DNA of 64,000 nt from DATAPD01 sp036265385 (GTDB lineage: Bacteria; Acidobacteriota; Terriglobia; Terriglobales; Acidobacteriaceae), in the NCBI GenBank assembly GCA_036265385.1, contig DATAPD010000020.1, forward strand, positions 1-64,000. The letters run 5' to 3'. Each line of letters opens with the position of its first letter. The stretch's first letter is position 1. The position numbers and the translations under genes are program-made. Positions 42,153-51,611 of the stretch are shown here, piece by piece. Below the pieces are notes generated by a model. It was not told where the DNA came from and searched no databases. It saw only the letters and a list, made by a program, of their open reading frames with translations.

Positions 42153-42232
42153 CTCAAGAATTCTACTATGCAGTCCCGAACACGGTAGTTACGCGGGTTA
42201 CCGCCCTGCAACGAACACCTAATGCCCAAAAA

Positions 42233-43078
42233 TCACCGTAGCAAATCAGCTGGACGCCCGGTGAGACGCTCAATGCGCTTCGCAATCGGTGGATGCGTTG
42301 AAAACAGGCTACCGAAGTTCATCCCCAGGAACGGCTGAATGATGAACAGATGCGCCGTGGAAGGAGTGGCAACCAAGGGTGCTCGACGTGAATACGCATC
42401 AAGCTTCGAGAGTGCGCTGGCTAAAGCATAAGGATTGCCGGTGAGTGCGGCACCCGTTTCATCGGCGTGATACTCACGCGTGCGCGAAACCCAGAGTTGA
42501 ATCATGATGGCCGCGAGCGGCGCGAGGATCAACATCAAGAGCGCGCCGATTACGCCACCACGGCGGTCATCTCGTTCGCCTCCGCCAAAAAAGAAGCCGA
42601 ATCTCGCCAGATAAGTAATTGCACCTGCGATGGTGGCCGCAATGGAACTGATCAGGATGTCGCGGTTGTTCACGTGTCCCAGTTCGTGGGCCAATACTCC
42701 CTCGAGCTCCTCGTCATTCAGCAGGTTCAAAATTCCAGCGGTAACTGCAACCGATGCATGCTGAGGGTTACGACCCGTGGCGAAGGCATTTGGTGAGTCG
42801 GTCGGAATCACGTACAGCTTCGGCATTGGGATCGACATTTTCTGGCTTAGCCGTTCCACGATTCCATACACGCGTGGCAGTTGTTCGCGCGTCACCGGTT
42901 GTGCGCGATAGGTTGCTAGAGCGATTTTGTCGGAGAAGAAGTAGGCGACAAAGTTCATGACTCCGGCCAGAACGAGCGCCATGAGCATGCCATTTTGGCC
43001 AGCGAAGTAATTGCCGACCGCCATCATCACTACGGTCAATACGATAAGAAGAAGCGCAGTCTTGAAAGTGTTGCCCAT
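42233..43078 (-). CDS. htpX: Membrane zinc metalloprotease
   Basis: A 281-residue M48 protease. Two N-terminal helices (TALLLIVLTVVMMAVGNYF, MLMALVLAGVMNFVAYFF) precede the zinc motif HELGHVNNRD; helices follow at AATIAGAITYLARFGFFF and IGALLMLILAPLAAIM, and the third ligand is in SRTREYHADETGA. HtpX degrades damaged inner-membrane proteins. The GAGG at the right distance supports ATG 43078. It sits between a membrane protein gene and moxR in the same direction. Confidence 0.92.
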   Translation of the reverse strand: MGNTFKTALLLIVLTVVMMAVGNYFAGQNGMLMALVLAGVMNFVAYFFSDKIALATYRAQPVTREQLPRVYGIVERLSQKMSIPMPKLYVIPTDSPNAFATGRNPQHASVAVTAGILNLLNDEELEGVLAHELGHVNNRDILISSIAATIAGAITYLARFGFFFGGGERDDRRGGVIGALLMLILAPLAAIMIQLWVSRTREYHADETGAALTGNPYALASALSKLDAYSRRAPLVATPSTAHLFIIQPFLGMNFGSLFSTHPPIAKRIERLTGRPADLLR

Positions 43079-43140
43079 ATGGAGCCTCATGCAATTAGAT
43101 GCAAAGATGGAGAACGTTGATGCGGGATGTCAGATGGTCT

Positions 43141-44424
43141 CTAGTTCTGCCTTTTTAGCGCACGTTCCAGCGTGTGGTCGAGTGCGGCACGAGATTTTTC
43201 GTATTCTTCAGAGGTGATCTTGCCTTGCTTGCGCTCAATTTCAAGTTGAAAGAGTTCTTCTTTCAGCGCATCGAGAAGCCCGCTGGGCGTAGCGGCCACT
43301 ACTTTAGGCGAGCGCGCAGGAATGTACTGTGCAGCGAGAGGTGCAATCGGCGCTTGGAGATTTTCTGCTTGCATCGAAATGGGCGCAGCCGATACCGCCG
43401 AAGCACGACGGAACCGAGTTACATAAAAAACTCCCAATGACATGAGCACAGTGAGTCCGCCCAGAATCTGCCATCTGTATTGCTCAAGCGGGTCGGGCGC
43501 ATCGATTGGAGCACCGAGTCCGCCACCCGGCCTGTTGTCATTGGCCTGTTGTGCTGCAGAACCGTCGCCTCCGCCCGCGGTCTCCGGCGCAAACGCGGCA
43601 CTGCCCGAGATCTTGAACGAAAGATTTTGCGAAACAGTAGTTCTTTGAGCCACGTGGACGATTGCATCTTGAAACTGAGGATCCTGCATCGACTGAAACA
43701 AATTTTCGCTCGTTGGCATGAACTGCATTGATTTCGGCATTTCAACGACGAAATGTTCAGTCGGATAAAGAGCCTTCGGGTCTAGAGATGCATTTCCCGT
43801 GTAAGGAAGATGAAAAGCAACTTGAAACTGTGTCTCGCCTGGGCGCAGAGGGAAGCTGAAAGCGTATTTGTTTTTTGTCGTTTGCGGTACGGGAGCACTA
43901 TTGATGGGCTGCCCGTTGGGAGCACGCGCCATACCTTGGTCGACCGTCGCGCCATCAGGAAGGAAGAACTCAAAATTAGCATCATTCATTTGAGTGCGCG
44001 GCGGAGTCGATTGATTGTTGACCGCAAATAGACGCGTCACCTGGAGTTGCCCTTGTTCCGCCTGAAGCCGCATGACATCAGCGGTGACATTTAACCCATC
44101 AACCTTTTTGGCGGCGTCGTAAACGTCCACTTCTACGGAAGACGTTCCGGGAGGGGCCATCTTGTGATAAGTGACACCCTCATGGATCGCACGAACAAGG
44201 TGGGGTCCACCATCGTCCTTTAATGCGAAGCTGAATCTCCCTTCGCGATCGGCTTTGGTGCGAGCGGCCTCCTGCATCCCATTGGAAAGAGCGAGCAACA
44301 CCACGTCGTCCCCAGCGGCTGGCTTCCCACTGGTGCGATTCGTAATTGTGCCGGTCAGAGTTTGTGCAAACAGGCTGGATGAAAGCGCCAAGATCAGCAC
44401 TGAAGATCGTGTCCAGAATTTCAA
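43141..44424 (-). CDS. Carboxypeptidase-regulatory-like membrane protein in the ccm run
   Basis: A 427-residue protein. TTG 44424 is the likely start: GAAGGAG lies 8 bp upstream and a signal peptide follows (SSVLILALSSSLFAQTL). Residues 20-110 form a carboxypeptidase regulatory-like/Ig fold (GTITNRTSGKPAAGDDVVLLALS). Residues 120-290 are strand-rich, then comes a membrane helix (YRWQILGGLTVLMSLGVFYV) and a cytosolic tail ending in a SHOCT-like helix pair (LKEELFQLEIERKQGKITSEEYEK). Its gene starts 16 bp after the ccmI-like stop. Its role in cytochrome maturation is unproven. Confidence 0.75.
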   Translation of the reverse strand: MKFWTRSSVLILALSSSLFAQTLTGTITNRTSGKPAAGDDVVLLALSNGMQEAARTKADREGRFSFALKDDGGPHLVRAIHEGVTYHKMAPPGTSSVEVDVYDAAKKVDGLNVTADVMRLQAEQGQLQVTRLFAVNNQSTPPRTQMNDANFEFFLPDGATVDQGMARAPNGQPINSAPVPQTTKNKYAFSFPLRPGETQFQVAFHLPYTGNASLDPKALYPTEHFVVEMPKSMQFMPTSENLFQSMQDPQFQDAIVHVAQRTTVSQNLSFKISGSAAFAPETAGGGDGSAAQQANDNRPGGGLGAPIDAPDPLEQYRWQILGGLTVLMSLGVFYVTRFRRASAVSAAPISMQAENLQAPIAPLAAQYIPARSPKVVAATPSGLLDALKEELFQLEIERKQGKITSEEYEKSRAALDHTLERALKRQN

Positions 44425-44440
44425 AGAGAAAACTCCTTCG

Positions 44441-44746
44441 CTACTCCGCGTGGCTGACGGACCTCGAGGAACTCTCGAGTCTCTCAATCTCCGCCAAGAG
44501 TGCCGCTGCTTCTTCTTCCAGCGATGATTTCATACTGCCGTAATCGCTGTCCGGAACTTTGCCGGCCTTGTATTCGAAGTTCAAGTCACGAAGATTTTCG
44601 TAGACGACGTCGCGGCGCTCACGCAGATAAGAAAGTCGGGTCTTTTCCGGACTGTGCCAAATCGCTTGCGGAAGATTGAAGACGTAGAAAAGGGTTCCGG
44701 CTGTGAGCAAAGCGCAGGCGAGTAACAGGATTTGCTGTTCGCTCAT
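44441..44746 (-). CDS. Small CcmI-like membrane protein
   Basis: A 101-residue protein with one N-terminal helix (ILLLACALLTAGTLFYVF) and a charged helical tail (LRERRDVVYENLRDLNFEYKAGKVPDSDY). This matches the N-terminal part of CcmI-like proteins or the small ccm-associated proteins of Acidobacteria. The start ATG 44746 overlaps the TGA of ccmH (ATGA), implying coupled translation. A longer frame to 44911 is a shadow of ccmH. Confidence 0.75.
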   Translation of the reverse strand: MSEQQILLLACALLTAGTLFYVFNLPQAIWHSPEKTRLSYLRERRDVVYENLRDLNFEYKAGKVPDSDYGSMKSSLEEEAAALLAEIERLESSSRSVSHAE

Positions 44747-45234
44747 AGTTCTGTTTCCTTCCGGGCTTGTTGGCGAAATCTCTCCAGGTCGGATCCGTGA
44801 ACCGACGGAATCCCATCTGCCAAGGCGGGTGCTGGTCGAGACTTCCAGCTCCGAACGACCATGACCAGAAAGACGATGCCGAGCCCAAGAGCTACAAAGG
44901 GAATGATCCATGCTACGTAGTTGAAGCCGCTGGTGGTAGGAGCAGCCAGAACTGTCATTCCATATTTCTGTACGAAGCCTTGCAGGATCGTGTCATCACT
45001 CGAACCGGATCCCGAAGTAAGAGCAGCCGTGAGTTCGTTACGCATCCGATCTGAATCGCGGCAGCCGACATGGTTGCACTCGAGTAGCACCTGGTTGCAA
45101 CCGCAGATGCACATCAAACCGTGGCCGAGTTTGTCGAAGCGTCGATCATCTCCCGCACCAAGAGCCAGGAAGACGGCCAGCGCCAAGAGAATCGAGTGCG
45201 CGATACGTCGGGATGAAAGCAGAGTTGAACCCAT
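44743..45234 (-). CDS. ccmH: Cytochrome c biogenesis protein, CcmH-like
   Basis: A 163-residue protein. Residues 12-26 form a signal/anchor. The CcmH redox region reads HGLMCICGCNQVLLECNH, with C-x-C-G-C instead of the standard LRCxxCQN motif, and extra cysteines (GCRD). A C-terminal membrane helix (WIIPFVALGLGIVFLVMVV) follows. It should keep apocytochrome c reduced and deliver it to CcmF. Its ATG directly follows the ccmF stop codon. Confidence 0.85.
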   Translation of the reverse strand: MGSTLLSSRRIAHSILLALAVFLALGAGDDRRFDKLGHGLMCICGCNQVLLECNHVGCRDSDRMRNELTAALTSGSGSSDDTILQGFVQKYGMTVLAAPTTSGFNYVAWIIPFVALGLGIVFLVMVVRSWKSRPAPALADGIPSVHGSDLERFRQQARKETEL

Positions 45235-47286
45235 CTAATCTCCAGCTCCTGCTGCTACGGGCACGCGTACTGGAACTGCGACACTAACCGGTGCGGCGTT
45301 GGGCACCATGGCTAATGCCGTTCCTAGGATCATGACCACCAGACCAATCCAGATCCAAGGAACCAATGGATTCAAGTGGGCTTTAATGATGGGGTGGCCA
45401 GTATCCGGGTTCACTCCTGCATAGATGACATACAAATCGCGCAGGAGCACGAAATCCTGAGTGAAAGTCGGGTAAATGCGCGGCATGGTCTGCGGCTGCT
45501 GGCTGGCCTTGTACACACGACGCTCCGGGTACATGGTCGTCACCTGCTTGCCATTGCGAAAGACATTCAGAATCGCCCATTCGCTAGCGTAGTTGGGATT
45601 GTCCTCCTGGGTGTAGGACTGACAGACCAATGTGTACGGCCCAATTGTCATTTTGTCGCCAAAAGCCAGTTCCTGCTCCTTCTGCTGATTGAACGCGCTG
45701 CCCAGAATTCCGATGGCAACCAGCGCAATACCGAAGTGCACAATGTATCCGCCATAGCGACGAGTGTTGCGATGGCCGAGGTGCATCATCGACCAGAGCA
45801 TGCCTTGGCCAGTGTGACGAGCGATGACTCTACCGCCGCGGATAAATTCCGAAGCTACCGTGAGGATGACGAGCACTGAGAGGATTGCGGCCATCGTCGA
45901 ATAGAAATACGAGGAATCCTCCCAGGGGCGCACGCCAAAAATCACCATCAATAGACCAATGAAAACTGAGCCGCTCGCCGGCCAGAGGAAATTACGTTTC
46001 AAGCTCTCAATCGAGGTTTTCCGCCAAGCCAACAATGGACCAACGGCGGTCAACAAAAGGAGCAGTAACGCGATAGGAATAATGACGCGATTGAAGAATG
46101 GCGGACCGACGGTGACTTTCGTCCCCTGCACAAAATCGGACAACAACGGGAACCACGTGCCCCAGAGCACAGTAAAGCATGCCACCATGAAAAGAACATT
46201 GTTGAATACGAAGCTCGACTCACGCGAGACAAGTGACTCGAGCTTATGTTCGCTACGTAGGTGGGAACGATTCTTGACGAAAAACCCAACAAACACGGCA
46301 AACGTCAGTGGAAGGAACCACTTGAACCAAGTTCCGATGCCAGATTGCGCAAACGCATGGACGGAGTTGAGCACGCCGCTGCGCGTCAGATACGTACCTA
46401 GAATCGCGAGCCAGAAGGTGGCGAAGACCAGCCACATATTCCAGACCTTCAGCATGCCGCGCTTTTCCTGCATCATCACGGAGTGCAAGAAGGCCGTCCC
46501 CGTTAACCATGGGAGGAGAGAAGCATTCTCGACTGGATCCCATCCCCAGTAACCGCCCCACCCCAAGACGGAGTAGGCCCAGTGGGCGCCGAGCGTGATT
46601 CCGATTGTCAGAAATCCCCAGGTCACCATTGTCCAACGGCGAGTGATGTGGATCCACTTTTCGCCGGGATACTTCATGATCAATGCCCCGAGCGCAAAAG
46701 CGAACGGAATCGTGAAGCCGACATATCCGAGATAGAGCATCGGAGGATGAATCACCATCTCGGGATATTGGAGTAGAGGATTCAGTCCGTTTCCGTCAGG
46801 CGGGATGGTGCCGGTTACCGTGGCAAACGGGTGAGCCGCGATGTTCAGGAGCAGTAGAAAAAATACTTGTACACCGGCGATTACGATCGAGGCGTGTGCA
46901 AAAAGGCGAGTGTCCGTTTTGTGACGTAGCCGAAGAACGAGAGCGTAGGTTGCAAGCAGCAGGGACCAAAAGAGCAGGGAGCCTTCTTGTCCAGACCACA
47001 AAACAGCAAATTTGTAAGCGGCCGGCAATTCACGGTTGCTGTGATGAAGGATGTAGGCAATCGAAAAGTCATCGTTGAAGGCAGCCTTGACCAGAACGAT
47101 CGAGGCGAGGGCGACAGCTCCAAAAACAGCGATTCCCGCGCGGCGAGCAGTTTCTCCCAAAACGTCTGAGTAGCGGTTCGGGAAAAGAATCGCGATCAGC
47201 CCCACCAAAAAACAGTAAGCGCTCAGCACTAGCGCAAGGAGAAGCGCAAAACTGCCCAGAAGGGCAAGACTACTGGTTTGTGGCAT
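45235..47286 (-). CDS. ccmF: Cytochrome c haem lyase subunit
   Basis: A 683-residue polytopic membrane protein of about 15 helices. The haem-handling WWD domain is visible: GWGGYWGWDPVENASLLPWL, with histidines nearby in YPEMVIHPPMLYLGYVGF and GVLNSVHAFAQSGIGTW. A large periplasmic domain near residues 540-640 precedes the last helix. CcmF joins haem to apocytochrome CxxCH motifs. The other ccm genes (ABCE) are not in this window. The dihaem cytochrome at 58373 is a plausible local client. Confidence 0.93.
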   Translation of the reverse strand: MPQTSSLALLGSFALLLALVLSAYCFLVGLIAILFPNRYSDVLGETARRAGIAVFGAVALASIVLVKAAFNDDFSIAYILHHSNRELPAAYKFAVLWSGQEGSLLFWSLLLATYALVLRLRHKTDTRLFAHASIVIAGVQVFFLLLLNIAAHPFATVTGTIPPDGNGLNPLLQYPEMVIHPPMLYLGYVGFTIPFAFALGALIMKYPGEKWIHITRRWTMVTWGFLTIGITLGAHWAYSVLGWGGYWGWDPVENASLLPWLTGTAFLHSVMMQEKRGMLKVWNMWLVFATFWLAILGTYLTRSGVLNSVHAFAQSGIGTWFKWFLPLTFAVFVGFFVKNRSHLRSEHKLESLVSRESSFVFNNVLFMVACFTVLWGTWFPLLSDFVQGTKVTVGPPFFNRVIIPIALLLLLLTAVGPLLAWRKTSIESLKRNFLWPASGSVFIGLLMVIFGVRPWEDSSYFYSTMAAILSVLVILTVASEFIRGGRVIARHTGQGMLWSMMHLGHRNTRRYGGYIVHFGIALVAIGILGSAFNQQKEQELAFGDKMTIGPYTLVCQSYTQEDNPNYASEWAILNVFRNGKQVTTMYPERRVYKASQQPQTMPRIYPTFTQDFVLLRDLYVIYAGVNPDTGHPIIKAHLNPLVPWIWIGLVVMILGTALAMVPNAAPVSVAVPVRVPVAAGAGD

Positions 47287-47594
47287 GAATGGCCCCGGAA
47301 CATTTTTTCAGAAACAAGGAGTCGAATCAACCAGACACGCAGAGCGTGACAGGTCTGCCGCTCAAAAGTCTGAACAAAGGCACTATCGCGGCCGATTTTT
47401 TCAGGCTTAGGCCAGGCTAATAGAAATTGCGTTGAACTCCCCGTAACTTGTTACGTGTAAGGAGCACGTAAATGGCCACAACGGGATTCCTGCAGAAGGG
47501 GGGCTCAAAGGACGGGCTCTATGACCCGTCCGCAGAGGTTGGCACAACGAGAACAGCTCTAGTGAGAATGTGTACTCAGTGGACCTGCGGAATT
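47287..47594. other. Gap between ccmF and the DUF2934 gene
   Basis: About 308 bp. It contains a hairpin GGACGGG (47510-47516) with CCCGTCC (47525-47531) that has no long T tract. A possible 50-codon plus-strand frame from ATG 47472 has AAGGAG upstream but runs into the DUF2934 gene in antisense and has no recognisable content. A promoter for ccmF is expected on the minus strand but could not be pinned down. Confidence 0.4.
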
Positions 47595-47837
47595 TTACGC
47601 ACTTTGCTGGCGGTAACGGGCTAGAACTTCGCGCTCAGCAGTTAGCCAGTCTTCATTTTCATAACCCGCGACGGATCCGCGCTGTTCGTACAGTTCAAAG
47701 GCGCGCTTGCGAATTTCCTCGTCCAAGTTGATCGGAAAGACGTTGCTTTTCGTTTCAACGGTGGGCTCTGCAGTTTTTGAAACGCGTTTTCTGGCGGGCG
47801 CGGTGCCGGTCCCGTTCGAGTCTTTTGTTTTTGCCAT
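47595..47837 (-). CDS. DUF2934 domain protein
   Basis: An 80-residue protein starting at ATG 47837 with AAGGAG upstream. The N-terminal half is basic and disordered (KTKDSNGTGTAPARKRVSK). The C-terminal part DEEIRKRAFELYEQRGSVAG followed by NEDWLTAEREVL is the DUF2934 signature. These small proteins are common in soil bacteria and of unknown function. Confidence 0.8.
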   Translation of the reverse strand: MAKTKDSNGTGTAPARKRVSKTAEPTVETKSNVFPINLDEEIRKRAFELYEQRGSVAGYENEDWLTAEREVLARYRQQSA

Positions 47838-48025
47838 TAGATACTCCTTAAGAATATGTAAATTCAACGACGGTTTGAATTGGCGATGCTCCACAAACAC
47901 CTTGCCCTCACCTGATTTGTGGACAGTGTGTTGTGGTGAATGATGTTTCTAGTATAAGGGGTTTTACTGTGGAATTCGTAAATTTGCGAAGAAAAAATAT
48001 CGATGGATGCTACAAAGATTTTCTA

Positions 48026-51000
48026 TCAGTGGAAGTCGTGCGAGGTTGTTTCCGCGCGCGTAATGCAGAGTGGCGCAACGTGCTCCGCGCGAACATGAAT
48101 CACGTTGTCACGGCTCTGGAGAATGCCATCAATGAGTAGAAAGTTTTCTGAGACAAGAAGCATACGGTGCTTCTGTAAGAGATCAGGCATGATGATTGCG
48201 TTCGCGATTCCGGTCTCGTCTTCAATACTCAAAAACATTAACCCCTTCGCTGTGCCAGGACGCTGACGCGCGATTACACAGCCTCCGATGCGAGTGCGCT
48301 TGCCATTAGGAAGCTTACGAAGATCCGTTGCGCGAAAGACCCCAAGCTTATTCATGCTTTTACGGTGGTATGCCATGGGATGCGGCCCGACAGTGAGTCC
48401 TGTGCCATGAAAGTCGGCAACCAGGCGTTCTTCCTGGGTCATGGGCTGAAGAGGCGAAGGGCAATCAGGGACAGGGAGATCTTCCAAGAGAGGTCCGGAA
48501 AAACGTATAGCGCGCTCCACCTGCCAGAGAGCATCGCGGCGGTGGAACTTTAAGCAATTGGTCTTTGGTCGTTGGTCGTCGGCCTGGTTCCTCGCCACTG
48601 GCCACTGACCACTGCCCACTGAATTCAGCGCGCCAATTTCGGCCAGCGTGTTTAGTTCGTCTTTATGTAGCTCGGGAATGCGGCGGGAAAGGTCATGGAT
48701 AGATTCAAACGGAGCTAACCTACGTTCTCGAACGAGAGACAGTGCTGCCTGCTCGCGTACGCCACGCGCATAATTCAGGCCGAGTCGAAGTGCCCAGCCA
48801 GTTGGCGATTGTCGGTTCTCAGTTGTCGAGTGTAAATAGTTGGTATCGGACTCAATTGGCAATTGGGAACTACGAATCGATAATTCTTCCCGGCGTCCTA
48901 AGCTGCCGATGTCATCCCATGAAATTGGGTTGATTGTTGATTGCATTGCCGATTGGAAAACGCGATCTTGTCTCGTTTCAAGTGGCAATTTGCAATCGGA
49001 CCAATTACCAACGGCGGATGACGGGCCCACGGCGGGATTCGCTCCGAAACTCTGATCACTGACCACCGGTTCCAATGTACATTTCCAGTCCGACTTGGTT
49101 ACATCAATTGGCAGGACTTTCAATCCGTGTCTCTGTGCATCTTTCACGATGGTGGCGGGATGATAGAAACCCATGGGCTGATTGTTGAGCAGGGCAGCTG
49201 TAAATGCGGCGAGGTAGTGGCATTTCAAAAAAGCGCTGGCATAAGCGATTAAAGCGAAGCTGGCGGCATGAGATTCCGGGAATCCATAGAGAGCGAATGA
49301 GGTGATCGAAAGAATGATTTGTTCCTGCGCATCCTTTGGAATTCCATTTTTCTCCATTCCAGTGCGTAGACGCGCTTCAATTTCTTTCATGCGTTTTTGC
49401 GAACGTTTGAATCCCATAGCTCGACGAAGTTCTTCGGCTTCACCTCCCGTGAAATTAGCAACAACCATTGCCATGCGAAGCAGTTGTTCCTGGAAAAGGG
49501 GCACACCGAGAGTTCGAGAGAGCACGGGTTCAAGTGAAGGGTGGGGATAGGTGACCTCTTCGCGACCCTGTCGTCGCGTGATAAACGGGTTCACCATTTG
49601 TCCTACGATTGGTCCGGGACGGATGATGGCCACCTGCACCACAATGTCGTAAAAACGCTGCGGACGAAGTCGGGGCAGACATGACATCTGAGCGCGACTT
49701 TCGATCTGGAACATGCCGACTGTGTCAGCTTTTTGTAAGGTCGAGTAAACGGCGGGATCGTCGGCTGGAAGGTGGGCCAGTTCTACTTCTTCTTTATAGT
49801 GATCGTGAATGAGTTCAATCGAATCTTTCAATACCGCCATCATTCCCAAGCCGAGCAGGTCAATCTTGACAATGCCCATGTCGGCGCAGTCTTCCTTATC
49901 CCATTGCACAACAACGCGGTCTTGCATGGAGGCAGGTTCAAGTGGAACGACCGAATCAAGGTGGCCTTGACAGACGACCATGCCACCAGAGTGCTGACCC
50001 AAGTGGCGTGGCAAGTCTCTGACAGCCATGCAAAGCTCGAAATACTTGCGCAGACGTGGATGCGATAAATCGAAACCGGCATCATGCATGCGGCGATCGA
50101 GAGCGTCATGTTCGTCTTTGAATTCCCAGCTGGCAACGGCGGCTGAAATTTTGTTTAGCGTGTCAGGATCAAAACCCAATGCCTTGCCCATTTCGCGAGC
50201 TGCGCTCTTGCTGCGATAAGTAATCACGTTGGCGGTCATGGCGGCGCCACGTTCTCCATAACACTGATAGAGATATTGAATTACGCGCTCGCGTTCATCA
50301 CCACTAGGCAAATCAAGATCAATGTCCGGCCATTCGCCACGTTCTTCTGAGAGAAAACGCTCGAAAAGAAGCTCCATACGAATAGGATCGACTGCGGTAA
50401 TCCCAAGCGAGTAGCAAACGGCGCTGTTGGCGGCAGAGCCTCGCCCTTGAACGAGAATGTTTTGCTCTCTGCAAAAGCGAACAAGATCCCAAACGATAAG
50501 GAAATATCCAGCGAGATCAAGTTTTTCGATGAGTTTCAGTTCACGTTCGATTTGTCTGCGAGCACGTTGTTTCAGATCAGAATCGGCTCGTCCGTAATGT
50601 CGCTGAAAGCCTTCGCGAGTGCGTTCCCGTAAAAAAGAATTCATTGTTTCGCCATCGGGGACGGGGTAGCGAGGAAATTCATATCCAAGCTTGTCGAGAG
50701 TGAACTCGAGCCGGGAAGACAGTTCGAGAGTGTTGGCGATAGCGGAAGGAAGATCGGAGAAAAGCTCTTTCATCTGCGCGGGTGATTTCAGAAAGCGTTC
50801 AGAATTGCGCGCCAGAAGTCGGCCAGCGGTTGCCAGAGTGCAGTGATGACGAAGAGATGTGAAAACGTCTGCCAGTTCGCGATCGCGCGGTGTGGCATAA
50901 CAAACGCCATTAGTTGCGAGCAATGAAAGATTGAGCCGCTCAGCGATTTCAATAGCGGCTCGATTGCGTCCTTCTTCCTCGCGTTCGAAATGACGTTGCA

Positions 51001-51604
51001 GCTCAACATAAACATTCTCTTTGCCGAATATGTGCATGAGCCGCTCAATTGTTCGTAGACCTTCTGGAGCGCCACCCCTGGCGAGGGCCAAGGCAAGCGG
51101 TCCATCAGCGCCGCCCGTCAGGCAAATTAGACCTTGGGCATGTTCCTTCAATTCACTCTCGAACACCTCACCTTCTTTTTTTTTGTTACGTAGCTTCATG
51201 CGTGTAATTAAACGGCAAAGATTTTGGTATCCAAGGCGAGAAGAGGCTAAGAGAGGCAAACGGAAGGGAATTGTTGATTCATGATTTTCGATTGATGATT
51301 GAGGTGGAATTGCCGATTGGCGATTGCAGATTTTCGATTGAAACGCAGGATGCTGTTCTCCTGCAGCTGGCAACTTGCAATCCGCATTTGAAAATTGCCG
51401 ACAGGTGACTTCGGCTCCAATGTGCGCCTTGATCTTTGCTTGTTTTGAAGATAGGTGAAAGCGCGGGCACCCGTACACACCATTTCGATCCGTGAGTGCC
51501 ATTGCTGGCATGTCGAGATGTGCGCATATTTCCGCCATATTTTCTGGAAGGGAAGCGCCCTCAAGAAAGCTGAATGCGGAACGGGCATGAAGTTCGGCGT
51601 ACAT
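48026..51604 (-). CDS. dnaE2: Error-prone DNA polymerase with heptad-derived inserts
   Basis: A 1192-residue C-family polymerase of the DnaE2/ImuC branch: the PHP start YAELHARSAFSFLEGAS, the catalytic PDIDLD motif in GEWPDIDLDLPSGDERE, KIDLLGLGMM, the helix-hairpin-helix region and a C-terminal OB fold (RIGGCVIARQRPGTAKGLMF). It performs translesion synthesis with ImuB. Three inserts interrupt the usual fold: roughly residues 70-115 after HIGAEVT, 860-950 after DWKCTLEP, and 1005-1030 after GALNSV. Each insert corresponds to a degenerate 7-bp tandem array in the DNA and keeps the frame. Without them the protein would be about 1040 residues, the normal size. No clear ribosome site precedes ATG 51604. 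Confidence 0.9.
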   Translation of the reverse strand: MYAELHARSAFSFLEGASLPENMAEICAHLDMPAMALTDRNGVYGCPRFHLSSKQAKIKAHIGAEVTCRQFSNADCKLPAAGEQHPAFQSKICNRQSAIPPQSSIENHESTIPFRLPLLASSRLGYQNLCRLITRMKLRNKKKEGEVFESELKEHAQGLICLTGGADGPLALALARGGAPEGLRTIERLMHIFGKENVYVELQRHFEREEEGRNRAAIEIAERLNLSLLATNGVCYATPRDRELADVFTSLRHHCTLATAGRLLARNSERFLKSPAQMKELFSDLPSAIANTLELSSRLEFTLDKLGYEFPRYPVPDGETMNSFLRERTREGFQRHYGRADSDLKQRARRQIERELKLIEKLDLAGYFLIVWDLVRFCREQNILVQGRGSAANSAVCYSLGITAVDPIRMELLFERFLSEERGEWPDIDLDLPSGDERERVIQYLYQCYGERGAAMTANVITYRSKSAAREMGKALGFDPDTLNKISAAVASWEFKDEHDALDRRMHDAGFDLSHPRLRKYFELCMAVRDLPRHLGQHSGGMVVCQGHLDSVVPLEPASMQDRVVVQWDKEDCADMGIVKIDLLGLGMMAVLKDSIELIHDHYKEEVELAHLPADDPAVYSTLQKADTVGMFQIESRAQMSCLPRLRPQRFYDIVVQVAIIRPGPIVGQMVNPFITRRQGREEVTYPHPSLEPVLSRTLGVPLFQEQLLRMAMVVANFTGGEAEELRRAMGFKRSQKRMKEIEARLRTGMEKNGIPKDAQEQIILSITSFALYGFPESHAASFALIAYASAFLKCHYLAAFTAALLNNQPMGFYHPATIVKDAQRHGLKVLPIDVTKSDWKCTLEPVVSDQSFGANPAVGPSSAVGNWSDCKLPLETRQDRVFQSAMQSTINPISWDDIGSLGRREELSIRSSQLPIESDTNYLHSTTENRQSPTGWALRLGLNYARGVREQAALSLVRERRLAPFESIHDLSRRIPELHKDELNTLAEIGALNSVGSGQWPVARNQADDQRPKTNCLKFHRRDALWQVERAIRFSGPLLEDLPVPDCPSPLQPMTQEERLVADFHGTGLTVGPHPMAYHRKSMNKLGVFRATDLRKLPNGKRTRIGGCVIARQRPGTAKGLMFLSIEDETGIANAIIMPDLLQKHRMLLVSENFLLIDGILQSRDNVIHVRAEHVAPLCITRAETTSHDFH
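48558..48627. repeat. Heptad array inside dnaE2 (3' insert)
   Basis: Nine to ten units of exactly 7 bp, beginning TTGGTCT and TTGGTCG and ending with CACT-type units such as GGCCACT and GACCACT. It encodes the Gln/Pro/Arg-rich insert in the polymerase after GALNSV. Confidence 0.8.
48798..49010. repeat. Heptad array cluster inside dnaE2 (middle insert)
   Basis: Several blocks with a 7-bp period, for example 48798-48846 (CCAGTTG, GCGATTG), 48853-48887 (CAATTGG twice), 48923-48957 (TTGATTG twice) and 48983-49010. The blocks are separated by short non-repeat DNA. Together they underlie the largest extra segment of the polymerase. Confidence 0.75.
51271..51340. repeat. Heptad array inside dnaE2 (5' insert)
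   Basis: Ten consecutive 7-bp units, for example TTCATGA, TTTTCGA, CCGATTG and GCGATTG. It encodes the Asn/Ser/Gln-rich insert (ICNRQSAIPP) within the PHP region of the polymerase. Confidence 0.8.
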
Positions 51605-51611
51605 CAAAATA

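Noticed and set aside
47472..47624. 50-codon plus-strand frame with AAGGAG upstream
   Set aside because: No recognisable content, and it runs antisense into the DUF2934 gene.
48558..51340. Heptad arrays as a CRISPR array
   Set aside because: The units are 7 bp with no spacers or cas genes, and they lie inside a coding gene.
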